From CAYQQQ01 sp964420125 (GTDB lineage: Bacteria > Actinomycetota > Acidimicrobiia > Acidimicrobiales > Microtrichaceae), in assembly GCA_964420125.1 (NCBI GenBank), contig CAYQQQ010000003.1, positions 1-64,000 of the forward strand: 64,000 nucleotides of DNA. The letters run 5' to 3'. Under the pieces are notes generated by a model that saw nothing but the letters and a program-made list of their open reading frames with translations, did no database searches and had not been told where the DNA came from. Position 1 is the first letter of the stretch. The number at the start of each line of letters is the position of its first letter. The translations under genes were made by a program, and so were the position numbers. This document shows positions 16,177 to 24,694 of the stretch, one piece after another.

Positions 16177-16204
16177 ACGCTACCAAGAGCTGACAGGTCG
16201 TCAG
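16177..16204 (-). promoter_or_regulatory. Promoter and CTGACGANNTGTCAG operator of the acyl-CoA dehydrogenase operon
   Basis: On the minus strand CTGACGACCTGTCAG (16190-16204) overlaps the -35 position of a promoter whose -10 is TAGCGT (16177-16182). It is the same palindrome as at 7839-7855 except for the two middle bases, so one TetR-type regulator may control both operons. Confidence 0.55.
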
Positions 16205-16254
16205 AAACCGCGCCGACCTGGGCGGCCGATGATGGCGGCGTGGCCCGGACGCGA

Positions 16255-16282
16255 CGGAGGGCCGGCGATGGCCGGCCCTCCG
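16255..16282 (-). terminator. Strong hairpin after the secreted-protein gene
   Basis: A perfect 12-bp stem (CGGAGGGCCGGC with its complement) and a four-base loop lie 30 bases beyond the stop of the 16312-18108 gene. No T-run follows. It separates that gene from the next operon. Confidence 0.6.
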
Positions 16283-16311
16283 ATGAGACTCGTCGCGGCG
16301 ATGCCGTCAGC

Positions 16312-18108
16312 TCACCCGGCGAAGGAGATGCCCTCGGCGTCGGTGCCACCGCCTCCGCCCCCACCACCGGCCACGGACGTGGTGGTGGCGGCTTCCACGC
16401 TGGCCGAGCGGACGGTGACCACGCCCTGCGAGCACAGCTCCTGCATCTCGGCGGGCTTGGGGCCCTCGCCCTGGGTGAGCCAGCTGATCTCCGGCTTCTT
16501 GGGGAACAGGCTGGTCATGAAGGCCAGGGCGGCGTTGACGTCGATCAGGGACATGATGTTCTCCCCGAACACGCCGAGCCACAGCTGCAACTTCTGGAAG
16601 TAGGTCTGGACGTCAGGCAAAGGCTGTTGACCCCAGGCCTGGCCGGCATCCGCCCAGATCTGGTCCAGGTACTCCTTGGCGGTCATGCCGGCGGGGATGG
16701 GGTACTTCGGGGGCTTGGGCTCGCCGCCGTCGCCCTCGCCGAGCGCCTTCACCTGCTCGAGCAGGTTGGTGAGCAGCTCCTGGGGGAGGAACGACGCAAC
16801 ATGGGTGGTCTTCAGGTCGGGAAGGTCCTGCTTTCCCTTGGCGCCGGTGAAGTGCACCTCGTAGTCGCGGTACTGGTAGGCCTTCTGGCCGTTCCCTCCA
16901 GGCTGTACCTGGATGTCGCCCCTCGTCACCTCGACGTTGCCGGCGCCGACCTCGGGGATCGACTGGAGGGCCACCAGCATCTCGGCATCGGTAGGCCACA
17001 CGTACGGCGAGGCCCCGGACGCCCCTGCCAGGGCATAGGGCAGCACCTTGTCGCCCCACGGTTGCGGGCCGCCCAACACCATGACCGTGTTGGGGCCGAC
17101 CATCCACGCCGGGCTCCCCGCTTCGCCACCCAGGTTGAAGGTGGCGGCGAAGTTGCGCTTGAAGCTGTTGCCCGGCTCGTGGAAGAGGCGGATGCGCTGC
17201 ACCTCGTCGATGCCCTCGGTGGCCGGGGCCACCTCCACCGTGCCGGCGCACACCTCGAAGGTGACGTCGGCGGTGGCGCCTGCGGCCGGGGAGGGGACCA
17301 CCAGCTTGCCGCCCTGCACGGTGCCCGGGCCCTCGACCACCTTGAGGGTGCTGGGGTCGACCTGGCGCTCCACACCCGACTTGTCCTTGCCGTTGGTGAC
17401 GTACTTGCCCAGCACGTCCACGGTGGTGTCCTGCCCGGCGACGCCGGGCTCCTCGATGGGCTGCACGATGTCGGGGGAGCCGGCCACCTTCACGGGGATG
17501 GTGGCGATGGTGGCCCCGATGGGGCAGGTCATCTTGATCTCCGTGGGAGTGCCGCTGATGGCCGCAACCATCGTGAAGTTCACCGCCTCGGAGCGCAGCT
17601 TGATGACCCCGGAGTTGCCGATGTCGTCGAGCTGGCCGGAGAAGGGACCGAAGGTGGAGGTGAGGCCGGCGCCCTTGACGATCGAGATGGTCTGCCCTGG
17701 AGGACGACCCTCGATGAGGGTGGTGCTGGTCGGGCCGCTCACCTGGGTGTCGACGTTGGCGTCCTTCACCTCGGCACTGGCGACGCCGATGTTGACGAGC
17801 ATGTCCGTCAGCGAAGCGGGAACTGTCAACGCCCACGAGACCGACACCGGCACATCGGTCTGGCCCGGCTCCACGAAGGCCGGTGCCTCCACGCTCGAAG
17901 TCACGGGGAGAGGCGGGATCCCGAAGCTGTCCAGCAGGCCCTTCGACGCGGGATCTGCTCCCTGGCAGGTGACGTCGATGGTCTTGGTGATGGTGGCGCT
18001 CGACGGCTGGGAGCCGAAGACCAGCATCCCCGACACCATCAGAACCGCCGACAGCACGGCGACCTGAGTGCGACGCGTCCGTCGCGACCTGTTCAACCCA
18101 GTGCGCAT
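16312..18108 (-). CDS. Large secreted protein, paralogue of the 12.1-13.3 kb protein
   Basis: 598 residues with a twin-basic start (RSRRTRRTQ), a signal peptide ending about residue 38 (QPSSAT), then CQGADPASKGLLDSFGIPPLPVTSSV. The opening domain aligns by eye with that of the 12133-13311 protein. The middle (residues about 330-560) is extra, with a PWGDKVLPYALAG region, a proline stretch and helical LPDVQTYFQKLQLW. The end (CSQGVVTVR..., a Gly8 run, then ISFAG) matches the paralogue's ending. AGGAGAG precedes ATG 18108. No membrane anchor or lipobox is seen, so it is probably exported. Function unknown. Confidence 0.75.
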   Translation of the reverse strand: MRTGLNRSRRTRRTQVAVLSAVLMVSGMLVFGSQPSSATITKTIDVTCQGADPASKGLLDSFGIPPLPVTSSVEAPAFVEPGQTDVPVSVSWALTVPASLTDMLVNIGVASAEVKDANVDTQVSGPTSTTLIEGRPPGQTISIVKGAGLTSTFGPFSGQLDDIGNSGVIKLRSEAVNFTMVAAISGTPTEIKMTCPIGATIATIPVKVAGSPDIVQPIEEPGVAGQDTTVDVLGKYVTNGKDKSGVERQVDPSTLKVVEGPGTVQGGKLVVPSPAAGATADVTFEVCAGTVEVAPATEGIDEVQRIRLFHEPGNSFKRNFAATFNLGGEAGSPAWMVGPNTVMVLGGPQPWGDKVLPYALAGASGASPYVWPTDAEMLVALQSIPEVGAGNVEVTRGDIQVQPGGNGQKAYQYRDYEVHFTGAKGKQDLPDLKTTHVASFLPQELLTNLLEQVKALGEGDGGEPKPPKYPIPAGMTAKEYLDQIWADAGQAWGQQPLPDVQTYFQKLQLWLGVFGENIMSLIDVNAALAFMTSLFPKKPEISWLTQGEGPKPAEMQELCSQGVVTVRSASVEAATTTSVAGGGGGGGGTDAEGISFAG

Positions 18109-18247
18109 GTGCGCTCTCCTCCCGTGTTGGACCCTGTGACATTCGTCAACGAGCTCCGCCCCGACCGAAGCACGGTAGCCTACGCAGCTGCCGCGTGCCC
18201 GATTCGGCGCCCTCCGGCGCCAGCTGAGGAGTTGTTAGGCTGCGCCG

Positions 18248-19996
18248 GTGGCATCGTGGCCGGCACCCCCCACCGACCCCTCCCACGTGCCGTTCCCGGC
18301 CGTCGACCCGCCCCGGCCGGCCACGTCTCCGCTGACGCCGGCGATCGGTCGGGTGCCCGCCACGCCGTTCGGCCCGCCGGCCGACGGTCACGACGGCAAC
18401 GGTGCCGGGCCGGGCGCGGCGCCTGCGATCACGCCGAGCGCCGGGCGGATGGTCCCGGTGCCGGACGTCGCGTTCGAGCCGCACCCTCCCGGCGGTGACG
18501 GCGCCGCCCCCGCCTCCTCGTGCGCGTCAGCGATGGTGTTGCACCAGGAGGCAGGAGCAGCGCTCGTCACGGAGCTGGCGGGGACGAGCGCGCCCTCACG
18601 AGCAGGTGAGGCTCCGACGGTGCTGCGCGCCCTGTCCCAACCCCTGGCCCTGGCGGTGATCGCGCCCATCGCGGGAGCGCTGCTCGGCATCTGCCTCGCC
18701 GTCGCCGACGCCGACCTGTCGGTCGTCGGGGTGGCGTGCGCCGTCCTCGGACTCGGCCTCGGCGGGCTGGGCGCTGCGCTGGTGCTGCGCCGAGTCCACC
18801 ACCAGGTCGACCAGCCGCTTCTGGGCATGCAGCGAACCCTGCTGCGCATCCAGCAGGGAGAGATCGATGCGCGGGTGGGCGTCGAGTCGACCACCCCGCT
18901 GCAGCCGCTGATCGAGCACTTCAACGGCGTGGCCGAGCTCACCGCCACCCAGCTCAACGTGCTGCGACGCAAGGCGGAGTGGGGCGACCAGAGCCGCATG
19001 ATCTTCGAGGCGCTCGAGCTCGCCGAGGACGAGGCCGACGCCTACCTCGTGATGGAAGACGCGCTCGCGCTGTTGGAGCTGGGCCGGCGGGTGGAGCTGC
19101 TGATGGCGTCACGGGGCCAGTCACGGCTCCGGCCGGCGGCGCACAACCCGACGGTGCCGGCACCGGGCTGCCCGGTGGAGTCGACCGTCGGGTGCGTGGC
19201 GATCCGACGTGGGCAGGTGGTGACCGCCGACAGCTCGGAGTCGATCAACTCGTGCCCCCGACTGCGCGACCGTCCCGACGGCCCGTGCTCGGCCGGCTGC
19301 GTGCCGGTGACCGTCGCCGGGCAACCCATCGGGGTCCTGCACGCGGTGGGTCCTGATCGCGAGGCGCTCGACACGATGTTCGTGGACCGCCTGGTCACGG
19401 TGGCCGCGCAGCTGGGCAACCGAGTGGCGGCGCTGCGGGCCCTGGAGACCTCACGTGAGGAGGCGGCCACCGACGGGCTCACCGGGCTCTCCAACCGGCG
19501 GGTGCTCGAGGGGCAGCTGGTGCAGCTGCTCGACTCGGCCGTGCCCTTCGTGATGGTGCTGGCGGACCTCGACTCGTTCAAGGTGCTCAACGACACCTTC
19601 GGCCACGAGGCCGGCGACCGTGCCCTCCAGCTGTTCGCCAAGGTCCTCCAGGACAACATCCGCGACCACGACCTCGTGGCACGCGTCGGCGGTGAGGAGT
19701 TCGTGGTCGTCTACCCCGAGATGTCGGTGCTGCGCTCCATCGAGGCGATCGAGCGCATCCGCCAAGCCCTGGAGACCTCGATCGCCAAGAGCTCGGTGCA
19801 GCCCTTCACCTGCTCCTTCGGGGTCACCCACTCCTCGGTCGGCTCCACCGTCAACGAGGTGCTGCGGGTGGCCGACGCGGGGCTGCTGCGGGCCAAGGCC
19901 CTCGGCGGCGACCAGGTCGTGTACGCCGACGAGGCGATCGCCGCCGAGGTCTTCGGCAGCACCGCACCCAACCAGCTCGGCATCCGGCTCTACTGA
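18248..19996 (+). CDS. Membrane-bound GGDEF diguanylate cyclase
   Basis: 582 residues: a Pro-rich cytoplasmic leader, two membrane helices (about residues 130-180), a HAMP-like stretch, a GAF-like region with several Cys/Pro (CPRLRDRPDGPCSAGC), and a C-terminal GGDEF domain beginning DGLTGLSNRR near residue 407. The signature is GGEEF near residue 480, an active variant of GGDEF, so it should make c-di-GMP. I see no RxxD inhibitory site clearly placed. No EAL domain is attached. The GTG start at 18248 is uncertain, since the first 80 residues are low in predicted structure; later starts are possible. Confidence 0.85.
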   Translation: MASWPAPPTDPSHVPFPAVDPPRPATSPLTPAIGRVPATPFGPPADGHDGNGAGPGAAPAITPSAGRMVPVPDVAFEPHPPGGDGAAPASSCASAMVLHQEAGAALVTELAGTSAPSRAGEAPTVLRALSQPLALAVIAPIAGALLGICLAVADADLSVVGVACAVLGLGLGGLGAALVLRRVHHQVDQPLLGMQRTLLRIQQGEIDARVGVESTTPLQPLIEHFNGVAELTATQLNVLRRKAEWGDQSRMIFEALELAEDEADAYLVMEDALALLELGRRVELLMASRGQSRLRPAAHNPTVPAPGCPVESTVGCVAIRRGQVVTADSSESINSCPRLRDRPDGPCSAGCVPVTVAGQPIGVLHAVGPDREALDTMFVDRLVTVAAQLGNRVAALRALETSREEAATDGLTGLSNRRVLEGQLVQLLDSAVPFVMVLADLDSFKVLNDTFGHEAGDRALQLFAKVLQDNIRDHDLVARVGGEEFVVVYPEMSVLRSIEAIERIRQALETSIAKSSVQPFTCSFGVTHSSVGSTVNEVLRVADAGLLRAKALGGDQVVYADEAIAAEVFGSTAPNQLGIRLY

Positions 19997-20028
19997 TCGT
20001 TGCCGGCACCGAGCGTTGCCGGCCGGGG

Positions 20029-21318
20029 TCACTGGCCGGTGGTGCTCCAGTGCCAGGGCTCGGAGGGGAGGTTGTGGAGTCCGTAGGACGCGCCGTGGGC
20101 CTTCAGCCAGTGGTAGCCGGAGCTGCCCCGGGTGAGGGTGCTGCCCCCCTGGGTGAAGTCGATGGCGAGCCCGCGTTCGTGCATCGAGGTGCCGGGCTTG
20201 GCCGTCGGCGGCCGGCACGACGACGCCGGCGCGTGGTAGATCGCGTAGTTGCTGCCGCCGCAGTTGCTGCGACGCACCGCGATCTGGCCGGCGGGGCTGC
20301 GGAACCCGCCGCCTCCGAAGTTGATCCCGTCCGCAGCCGCCGCGCTGAGCAGCGCCTGCACGTTGCCGGCGATCGACTGGTGCACCTGGATGCCTCCGAC
20401 GGTCACGATCTCGCCGCTGCCGGTGATGGTGGGGGGGACGCTGTTGTCCTGGCCGCCGCCACCGCCGCCTCCACCGCCTCCACCGCTTCCGCTGAGCGAG
20501 GCCTTGGACGCCGCGGCACGCTGTGCAGCCCGCGCCGCCTCGGCGGCGCGCTGCGCGGCGATGGCCCGGGCGATCTCGGCCTGCTTGGCCTCGATCTGCT
20601 GGGAGAGGCCCTGGTCGAGGCTCTGCAGCGAAGCCGCCTCTGCCAGGGCCCGGTTGAGCCGCTCCTCCACCGCGTCGGACAGGGCCTGCTGCTTCTCGAG
20701 GCTGGCGTCGAGCTCGGCCTTGCGGGCGGTGACCTCGTCGCGGTGCACCGAGGCGCGCTGCTCGGCGTCGGCAGCTGCCGCCCTCTGGAGCTCGAGGTCC
20801 TCCTGCACCGATCGGAACCGCTCGACCAGATCGAGCGACTCGGTGGCCCGCACGTCGAGCAGCATCCGCTTGTTGACCGTCTCGTTGATGTCGTCGGTGC
20901 CGACGGTGCTGATCGGATCGGTGCTGCCGATGTTGACGAAGGCCTCGACCGCCGAGCGCTTGATGTCGCCCGAGAGGGAGTCGAGCTGGGCCTGGGCCTC
21001 GGCCTGAGCCTGCTCGGCGGCCGCGCGGTCGGCCTCGGCCTGGGCGAGGGCGCGCTCGGCTTCCTCCACCCGGTCCTGCTGCGCGCTGACCTCGGCGTTG
21101 AGGGCGTTCAGCGCCTCGGAGACCTCGGCGTCGGTCGCCTCGAGCGCGTCGACCTGGGATGCCTGGGCCGCCTTCTTGGAGCGCAGCTCGTCACGGGCGC
21201 GCTGCAGCTCCTGGAGGCTGGAGCCGTTGTCTCGTGGCGCGGAGGACGCCGGCGAGGGCATGTGGGCCACCACGAGCGCTGCGAGGGTGGCGAAGGCGAT
21301 GCGGGAGCGATGGTTCAT
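20029..21318 (-). CDS. Coiled-coil VanY-type D-Ala-D-Ala carboxypeptidase
   Basis: 429 residues: signal peptide (MNHRSRIAFATLAALVVAHM, cleavage near SSA), two long coiled-coil stretches (about residues 35-130 and 175-275, rich in Ala, Glu, Gln and Arg), a Gly-rich linker, then a peptidase M15 domain. The zinc ligands are His and Asp in SMHERGLAID (near residue 376) and the E-x2-H pair in EPWHWS (near residue 420). The layout, coiled coil plus muralytic domain, is that of PcsB/RipA-type proteins that FtsEX activates; here the catalytic part is a carboxypeptidase. No ftsEX is nearby. Confidence 0.85.
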   Translation of the reverse strand: MNHRSRIAFATLAALVVAHMPSPASSAPRDNGSSLQELQRARDELRSKKAAQASQVDALEATDAEVSEALNALNAEVSAQQDRVEEAERALAQAEADRAAAEQAQAEAQAQLDSLSGDIKRSAVEAFVNIGSTDPISTVGTDDINETVNKRMLLDVRATESLDLVERFRSVQEDLELQRAAAADAEQRASVHRDEVTARKAELDASLEKQQALSDAVEERLNRALAEAASLQSLDQGLSQQIEAKQAEIARAIAAQRAAEAARAAQRAAASKASLSGSGGGGGGGGGGGQDNSVPPTITGSGEIVTVGGIQVHQSIAGNVQALLSAAAADGINFGGGGFRSPAGQIAVRRSNCGGSNYAIYHAPASSCRPPTAKPGTSMHERGLAIDFTQGGSTLTRGSSGYHWLKAHGASYGLHNLPSEPWHWSTTGQ

Positions 21319-21356
21319 GTGTGGGCGATGGCGTTCGTGTGTGTCGATGGGGTGAC

Positions 21357-21377
21357 GCGAACTCGTAACGCGTTCGC
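21357..21377. promoter_or_regulatory. Inverted repeat in the VanY-like gene promoter region
   Basis: GCGAAC-N9-GTTCGC lies 39 bases upstream of the peptidase gene. TAGATT on the minus strand (21379-21384) is a possible -10 box. Nearby GTGAC and GTAAC words resemble the cell-wall regulator boxes ahead of the Rpf-like gene, but the 13-base spacing differs. Confidence 0.35.
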
Positions 21378-21456
21378 AATCTAAACCGTTCGCCCCCGCC
21401 GGTGCAAGCGTTTCGGTCGAGGAGGACGCGACCCGAGGACCGGCCCAGCGGAGTCG

Positions 21457-22329
21457 TCAACGCTGGCAGGACGGGCACCAGGTGGTGCGTCTGGCGTCCA
21501 GCAGGGTCGAGCGCATCGTGGTGCCGCAGACGGAGCAGGGGCTGCCGGCGCGTCCGTAGCAGCGGAGCGCGTGCTGGTGGGAGCCCTCCGAGCCGGCCGC
21601 GTCGCGGTAGTCGCGCAGGGTCGTGCCCCCGTGGGCGATGCCCTCGGCGAGCACCTCGCGCACCGCGTCGCGCAGGCGCGCTGCTCGGGCCGCACCGAGG
21701 CGACGGGCCCTCGGGTCGATCCCCGCCAGCCACAGCGCCTCGTCCGCGTAGATGTTGCCGACACCGGCCACCGCGCGCTGGGCCAGCAGGACCGTCTTGA
21801 CGGCGCGCCGCCCCCGAAGGGAGGAGCGCAGGGCGTCGGCGCTGAACGCGTCGTCGAAGGGCTCCGGTCCGAGGTGGTGCAGCGTGGTCAGGCTCCGGTG
21901 GTCCCCCGCCGGCACCACCGCCACGCGACCGAAGCGCCGCGTGTCGTGGAAGGTGAGGGTCGCGCCGTCGTCGAGCTCCCACCACGCCCGGAGGTGGTCG
22001 GCGGAGCGGCCGGGCTCCGCGCTGCGACGGAGCTCGGCGGCGGTCACCACGCCCAGGCGTCCGGTCATGCCGAGGTGCACCACGAGCTCGAGGTCGGTCG
22101 CCGGGACCTCCGCGTCCGGCATCGACGCGAGGCCGATCTCGGCCTGCCCGCCGAGTCGGACGAGGAGGTACTTGCCACGTCGTCGCAGCGAGGTCACCGT
22201 CGCACCCACCGCCAGCGGCGCGTCCTCGAACTTCGGGGACGCGAAGCATCCGGCGTCGATGATGCGCCGGCCGGCCAGGCGCGGTTCGAGCTGGCGACGG
22301 ATCGTCTCCACCTCCGGCAGCTCGGGCAC
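21457..22329 (-). CDS. mutM: Formamidopyrimidine-DNA glycosylase
   Basis: A 290-residue Fpg/MutM bifunctional glycosylase that removes oxidised purines such as 8-oxoguanine. After the GTG start (22329) the mature N-terminus is PELPEVETIRRQL, where Pro1 is the nucleophile and Glu2 assists. VHLGMTGRL, RRFGRV and GVGNIYADEAL (helix-two-turn-helix) follow. The C-terminal zinc finger is C-x2-C and C-x2-C (PCSVCG...CPSC). All catalytic residues are present. It is divergent from the TetR gene at 22529. Confidence 0.93.
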   Translation of the reverse strand: MPELPEVETIRRQLEPRLAGRRIIDAGCFASPKFEDAPLAVGATVTSLRRRGKYLLVRLGGQAEIGLASMPDAEVPATDLELVVHLGMTGRLGVVTAAELRRSAEPGRSADHLRAWWELDDGATLTFHDTRRFGRVAVVPAGDHRSLTTLHHLGPEPFDDAFSADALRSSLRGRRAVKTVLLAQRAVAGVGNIYADEALWLAGIDPRARRLGAARAARLRDAVREVLAEGIAHGGTTLRDYRDAAGSEGSHQHALRCYGRAGSPCSVCGTTMRSTLLDARRTTWCPSCQR

Positions 22330-22528
22330 CACCGGATTGTCGCGCCGGCCCGGCCGCGTTCGCCCGGCGCGGCCACCGAGGGCGCGGAGCTGGTCACGGA
22401 TCGCCACTCGGCACGCAGGTGCGGGGTACTGTGTTGCCCGCCGCTCACCGGCGGCGACGCCACGGGGGACCCGTCCCGGGATGGGGCGCAGGTCGGGCCA
22501 CCACTCGACACCAACGCGAGGTGCGGTC

Positions 22529-23212
22529 ATGCCACGCGACCAGGAACCATCCCATCCAGCGCCGCGGGCGGCGATGCGCCCTCCCGCAGCCATCGACCTC
22601 CGCGCCGAGCGCCCGGCGGGGGGCGCGCGCACCGACGGCGCCGGCCCCGACGACCGGGAGTCGGCGAGCCGGACGCGGATCCTCAACGCCGCCGCCGAGG
22701 TGTTCCGCGAGAAGGGCTTCACCGGCACCCGGGTGATCGACATCGCCCGCCGGGCGGGGTTCACCTCGGGGGCCCTGTACGGCTACTTCGACAGCCGGGC
22801 CGACCTCCTCGCCGAGGCGATCGCCGAGTTCAGCACCGAGATGCTCGACGAGCTGCTCGAGTCGATGGCCGGTGCGCCCGCGCCGGAGGCGATGGTGCGA
22901 GCGGTGCTGGGCCTGCTGGCGGAGCCCCTGGGGGAGAACGCCCAGATGCTGCTCGACGGCGTGGCCCTGGCGTCGCGCGAGCCGGTGGCCGGCCGGCGCC
23001 TGGCCGGGGCGGTCACCCGGTTCCGCGAGCAGCTCGGCTGCGACGGCCTCGGGATGCATCCCGGCCAGGCCGACCTCTTCGTGGTGCTGCTGCTCGGCGT
23101 CACCGCCGCCCGCGCACTCGGGCTGCACGACGACCTGGGCGTGGAGGTGCGAGAGCGCCTGGCCGCCTGCTTCGGGCCGGGCGAGCCCACCCGTCGCACC
23201 GCGGAAACATGA
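22529..23212 (+). CDS. TetR/AcrR-family regulator
   Basis: 227 residues. After about 45 residues of low-complexity leader comes a TetR-type helix-turn-helix: TRILNAAAEVFREKGFTGTRVIDIARRAGFTSGALYGYFDSRADLL. The C-terminal ligand-binding part (about 120 residues) is helical and Ala/Leu-rich, with no recognisable ligand motif. Start: ATG 22529; ATG 22574 also possible. It could bind one of the palindromes near the lipid genes, but no copy of them lies in its own promoter region, so the target is unknown. A ParA-like gene follows 34 bases downstream. Confidence 0.85.
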   Translation: MPRDQEPSHPAPRAAMRPPAAIDLRAERPAGGARTDGAGPDDRESASRTRILNAAAEVFREKGFTGTRVIDIARRAGFTSGALYGYFDSRADLLAEAIAEFSTEMLDELLESMAGAPAPEAMVRAVLGLLAEPLGENAQMLLDGVALASREPVAGRRLAGAVTRFREQLGCDGLGMHPGQADLFVVLLLGVTAARALGLHDDLGVEVRERLAACFGPGEPTRRTAET

Positions 23213-23246
23213 GCTGCGGGGGGGCGAGGGGAGTAGCGTTCACGCC

Positions 23247-24146
23247 ATGAGCGTGACCGCAGTGGTCAACCAGAAGGGCGGCGTGGGCAAGACCACCGTG
23301 GCGTTGGGGCTGGCATCCGCGCTCTCGGCCCGCGGCGCCCGGGTGCTGGTCGTCGACCTCGACCCCCAGGCCAACGCCACCACCGGCATGGGCGTGTGGG
23401 AGCCCGCCGCGACCATCGACGTGGCGCTGCTGGCGGATCGAGCGGGTGCGGCCGCGGCGGCGCTGCAGCGCTCGGGTTGGCCGGCGGAGGAGCTCGACGC
23501 CGTTCCCTCCGTGGTGGCGAGCTCCCCTGCGCTGGCGCAGGTCGAGCACCAGCTGGTGAGCGACGTGATCGGTGCCCAGGACCGGCTGTCGGTGGCCCTC
23601 GAGGGAGTGGTGGCCGACTTCGACGAGGTGCTGATCGACTGTCCGCCGTCGCTGGGCCTGCTCACGGTGAACGCCCTGTTCTGCGCCGAGTCGGTGGTCG
23701 TCGTCACCGAGCCCGCCGCCTGGAGCTCCGACGGTGTGGAGCAGATCCTCCGCAACGTGCACCGCATCGCCCAGCGCCGGGGCGGGTCGCCCGCCCTGGC
23801 GGGGATCGTGGTCAACCGCCTGGGGCGCACTCGCGATGCCGCCTACTGGGCCGAGGAGCTCCGGCGAGCGCATCCCGGTCAGGTGCTCGACAGCGTGGTG
23901 CGGCTGCGCGCCGCGGTCACCGAGGCCGCCGCGCAGTCGCTGCCCGTGCACGCCATGGCCCGTTCCGGGGCGGCCGAGGCGGTGGCGGAGTTCGACGCCC
24001 TCGCTTCGGAGCTCTTCGGAGTGCCGGTGCCCATCGACCTGGCCGCAGCGTCGCTGGCGATGCCGGATCCCGGGTTCGCGCTGCGGCGGGAGGTCGTCGA
24101 GGTGGGTGTCGGCGACGACGAGAGGAGCGGCGATGGCCACCTATGA
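23247..24146 (+). CDS. ParA/Soj-family ATPase without ParB
   Basis: A 299-residue deviant-Walker ATPase. KGGVGKTTVALGLA has the signature lysine, followed by VLVVDLDPQANATTGMG and VLIDCPPSLGLLTVNAL. The length and motif set fit chromosome/cargo-positioning ParA. There is no parB or dnaA near, so this is probably an orphan that positions or regulates something else. The tail (about 40 residues) is extended and acidic. Its 3' end overlaps the next gene by 14 bases. Cytoplasmic. The overlap points to a joint function with the small membrane protein. Confidence 0.85.
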   Translation: MSVTAVVNQKGGVGKTTVALGLASALSARGARVLVVDLDPQANATTGMGVWEPAATIDVALLADRAGAAAAALQRSGWPAEELDAVPSVVASSPALAQVEHQLVSDVIGAQDRLSVALEGVVADFDEVLIDCPPSLGLLTVNALFCAESVVVVTEPAAWSSDGVEQILRNVHRIAQRRGGSPALAGIVVNRLGRTRDAAYWAEELRRAHPGQVLDSVVRLRAAVTEAAAQSLPVHAMARSGAAEAVAEFDALASELFGVPVPIDLAAASLAMPDPGFALRREVVEVGVGDDERSGDGHL

Positions 24147-24453
24147 CCCGAAGCGACCGAAGCGGACGGTCCCCGACGAGGAGCCCGCACCGGTCGACGC
24201 GCTGATCGATCTGGCATCCCAGGACCGCGCCGCGGAGGCGCCGGCTCCCGCCCGGGTGGTCACCGCGGCACCCCAACGCGTCCAGGCCTCCGCGCCGGCC
24301 GTCGAGGTGACCGTCACCCCCGACACCCCGACGGTGGAGGGCCCCCACGGCGATGACGCCACCGCACGGGTGGTGCTGGCCGCCATCGCCGCGGGCGTGC
24401 TCGCTGCGGTGGGTGCGGCCGTCGTGCTGCGTCGCCGTCGCCGTCGCCGCTGA
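24133..24453 (+). CDS. Small tail-anchored-like membrane protein coupled to ParA
   Basis: 106 residues. The first 75 are hydrophilic, Pro/Ala-rich and start MATYDPKRPKRT; a single membrane helix (VVLAAIAAGVLAAVGAAVVL) follows, and the protein ends with a run of seven Arg. ATG 24133 lies inside the ParA stop region (14-base overlap) with AGAGGAG ahead, so translation is coupled. The Arg tail and helix suggest a membrane anchor with the N-terminus free to meet ParA in the cytoplasm or outside, depending on orientation. No homologue recognised. Confidence 0.7.
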   Translation: MATYDPKRPKRTVPDEEPAPVDALIDLASQDRAAEAPAPARVVTAAPQRVQASAPAVEVTVTPDTPTVEGPHGDDATARVVLAAIAAGVLAAVGAAVVLRRRRRRR

Positions 24454-24600
24454 GCAGCTCCGCCATCGCGCACCTGTCGGAGGTGCTCCGCGACGTGTCC
24501 GGGTCTGGGCCAAGTTCCTCACGCAACGCGCGATCGTCGTCACCATCCGTCCACCGGAGCGAACAATCCGGCCGGAACCTGGCGCCTCGCGCTGGGCGCT

Positions 24601-24664
24601 GTGACGAACAGGTGACAGACTGCCGCCACCTCGTCACACCGGTGTCATCCGCTCGTCAGGTGAC
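24601..24664 (+). promoter_or_regulatory. Phased GTNAC boxes upstream of the Rpf-like gene (MtrA-like)
   Basis: GTGAC-N6-GTGAC (24601-24616) and GTCAC-N6-GTCAT-N6-GTCAG (24633-24659) form two sets with an 11-base period, one helical turn, and a final GTGAC at 24660-24664. MtrA, the actinobacterial cell-wall response regulator, binds direct repeats of this type, and rpf genes are among its known targets. No standard c-di-AMP riboswitch is visible in this leader. Confidence 0.5.
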
Positions 24665-24694
24665 GACCCACCGACCCTCCCCTCTCCTGCCGTC

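Noticed and set aside
23247..24146. Chromosome partition locus near oriC
   Set aside because: No ParB, parS-like palindromes, DnaA or gidB genes around.
24454..24694. A c-di-AMP (ydaO-type) riboswitch in the leader of the Rpf-like gene
   Set aside because: Common before rpf genes, but I could not find its conserved blocks here; the phased GTNAC boxes explain the region better.
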